A DNA stretch of 64,000 nt from Silanimonas sp. (GTDB taxonomy: Bacteria; Pseudomonadota; Gammaproteobacteria; Xanthomonadales; Xanthomonadaceae), in NCBI RefSeq assembly GCF_027531545.1, contig NZ_JAPZSC010000020.1, positions 62,001-126,000 on the forward strand, read 5' to 3'. Below the pieces are notes generated by a model. The model was not told the DNA's origin. It saw only the letters and a program-made list of their open reading frames with translations, and did not search any database. The translations under genes were made by a program, and so were the position numbers. Each line of letters starts with the position of its first letter. Position 1 is the first letter of the stretch. Positions 62,791 through 64,000 of this stretch are shown piece after piece.

Positions 62791-64000
62791 GGGGCCAGGG
62801 AGGCGGCCAACGGGGCTGAGGCCGGCGACACGGATGGCAGCATCAGCAGCGCCTCGTTGCCGGGTGCGCCATCATGCTGGCGGCCGCGAAGGGCCACGCC
62901 GAGCGTGTTCGCCCCGGCATCGAATCGCAGCGGGCGCGGCCCATCGCGCAACTCGGCGGGAAGCGCAGCGAAGCGCTCGGCGTTCGAAAGACCGGCCGGC
63001 ATCGCCTCCATCTGCAGGAAGGCCGCGAGAAGGCGGCGGCGCGCGACATGGTCGAGTTGGCGCTCCCAGTAATCGGCGTACATCACGCCCCCGGCGATCT
63101 CGCCGAGGATGTGCGAGACAGGGAAGCTCAAGCGATCAATGGCACGCGGTGGCGAATCGAGGCGCGCGCCGTCGATGTCGTCGCGCAAGGCGGCGTCGAC
63201 CGCCGCAGGCCCGCAGTAGCCGGCCATCCGCTCTGCGCTGCGGGCGGAGAACTGCTCCGGGCTGTGCAGCCAATGCACGCTCGGACGCTGCGCCTCCGGC
63301 ACCTGGTCGACGACCGAAATGCCGATCCCGTCAATCATCCGCCACTCGCTTCGCAAGCCGTCGCAAATCAGCCCTTCCGCCGCCGGATCCGGCAACGCCG
63401 CCAAGGCGAGGCAGGCGTCAGGCATCGGCACGGTCGGGGTGCGAGCACGCATCTCACCGATCAGCGCGGCGGACTGCCGAAAGCCCGCGACCGCGATCAT
63501 GGCGTGGACCATGCTGTCCTGTTCGCGCGACCAACGCGCGAAGTCGGCGGCGTCACGACACGTCGCTCCCAGCGCGGCGGATTCGCGACCGGCCGCGAAT
63601 TCAAAGGCGCGCCGAGCCGAAAGCCGGATCACCATCTGGAAAGGGGGCAGCACGTCAGTGGCGGCCGGCGTCATGTCGGGGTTGCGGAACACCGGGGCGC
63701 GGAGTGCGCGCTCCGCGGCATCGAGTGCGGGCGAATTGGCCAGCAGGGCCGCCTCGTGGGCCTCGGGGGCGGACTGCACGGCGTCAAGACAGGATGCACC
63801 CTCGCCACGGCAAGACAGCGCCATCGGCCAATCGCCTTCGGGCGGCGACGCCACCATCAGCAGGGGGAATCCGTTCTCGCCCTCGGGCATCGGGGCGCTC
63901 TCCTGCATCAGCGCCAGTGCGTCGCGCTGAGAGGGCGTCGGCGTCGTGAGCCGGCCGTAGGCGTAGAGCGCCAAGACGACGGCGATCGCCAGGGCGATCA
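62787..64000 (-). CDS. Uncharacterised membrane-anchored protein, tandem paralogue (5' partial at window edge)
   Basis: The frame is open to the right edge (IALAIAVVLALYAYGRLTTP before GENGFPLLM), so the true start lies beyond 64,000; the TTG at 63,974 is only the first in-window option. It shares with its downstream neighbour the YGRLT-PT-SQ opening, GENGF, CR-E-ASC, RALRAPV(F/Y)R, the ADFARW/AVRWAT region and LSNAERFAALPAELR. The pair arose by duplication and has diverged clearly. Function is unknown. Confidence 0.72.
   Translation of the reverse strand, partial: IALAIAVVLALYAYGRLTTPTPSQRDALALMQESAPMPEGENGFPLLMVASPPEGDWPMALSCRGEGASCLDAVQSAPEAHEAALLANSPALDAAERALRAPVFRNPDMTPAATDVLPPFQMVIRLSARRAFEFAAGRESAALGATCRDAADFARWSREQDSMVHAMIAVAGFRQSAALIGEMRARTPTVPMPDACLALAALPDPAAEGLICDGLRSEWRMIDGIGISVVDQVPEAQRPSVHWLHSPEQFSARSAERMAGYCGPAAVDAALRDDIDGARLDSPPRAIDRLSFPVSHILGEIAGGVMYADYWERQLDHVARRRLLAAFLQMEAMPAGLSNAERFAALPAELRDGPRPLRFDAGANTLGVALRGRQHDGAPGNEALLMLPSVSPASAPLAASLAP

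Overview
The window looks like the chromosome of a GC-rich gammaproteobacterium, most likely of the Xanthomonadales/Lysobacterales. The clues are many signalling proteins, a TonB-dependent receptor, a UbiJ-UbiB pair, and several genes with a -10-like box placed so close to the ATG that the transcript would be leaderless. The assignment rests on gene content and style only; no rRNA or tRNA is present to confirm it.

Region 1 (1 to about 19,040) is the right-hand part of a genomic island. It has visibly lower GC and mixed codon use. Left to right it holds the end of a TPR protein with a possible PIN-like domain, a small tyrosine integrase, a GIY-YIG-like protein with membrane helices, a string of very small proteins on the minus strand (including two paralogues sharing a YLEGPP-KGSG-WAFLKWL core and one 54-residue gene), an XRE regulator, a 166-bp tandem repeat, and a 1635-residue single-chain Type ISP restriction-modification enzyme. 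It ends in a five-gene minus-strand operon: three tyrosine-recombinase-family proteins, a TnpC-like helix-turn-helix/coiled-coil protein and a small leader gene. This layout resembles Tn554-type and related recombinase-trio elements. The island end is visible: at about 19,041 it interrupts an L-threonine aldolase gene (ltaE) after 36 recognisable codons.

Region 2 (19,029 to 28,577) begins the host backbone. A minus-strand operon (secreted cyanophycinase-like peptidase, cytochrome b561, truncated ltaE) diverges from a plus-strand set (TonB-dependent receptor, YfcC-type transporter, isoaspartyl dipeptidase-like amidohydrolase). Together these could scavenge cyanophycin or beta-aspartyl dipeptides. 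A lipoprotein with nine 24-bp repeats follows.

Region 3 (28,636 to 38,760) is signalling: a hybrid histidine kinase with REC and HPt domains, a lone receiver, two large chemotaxis receptors (the second ending in a CheR-docking-type pentapeptide) and a tandem duplication of a small secreted OB-fold-like gene.

Region 4 (38,917 to 48,529) is housekeeping: an LCAT-like lipoprotein hydrolase, ubiJ-ubiB-truC-like overlapping genes, two tandem periplasmic binding proteins, a thiolase, a methyltransferase and an uncharacterised protein.

Region 5 (48,610 to 64,000) holds a binding-lipoprotein / sensor-kinase / REC-DUF3369-GGDEF-EAL operon, a minus-strand ntrB-ntrC-monooxygenase-acetyltransferase operon, a small secreted protein, an acyltransferase, a LytTR regulator broken by an in-frame TGA, and an operon of two uncharacterised paralogues plus an AmiD-like amidase that runs off the right edge.
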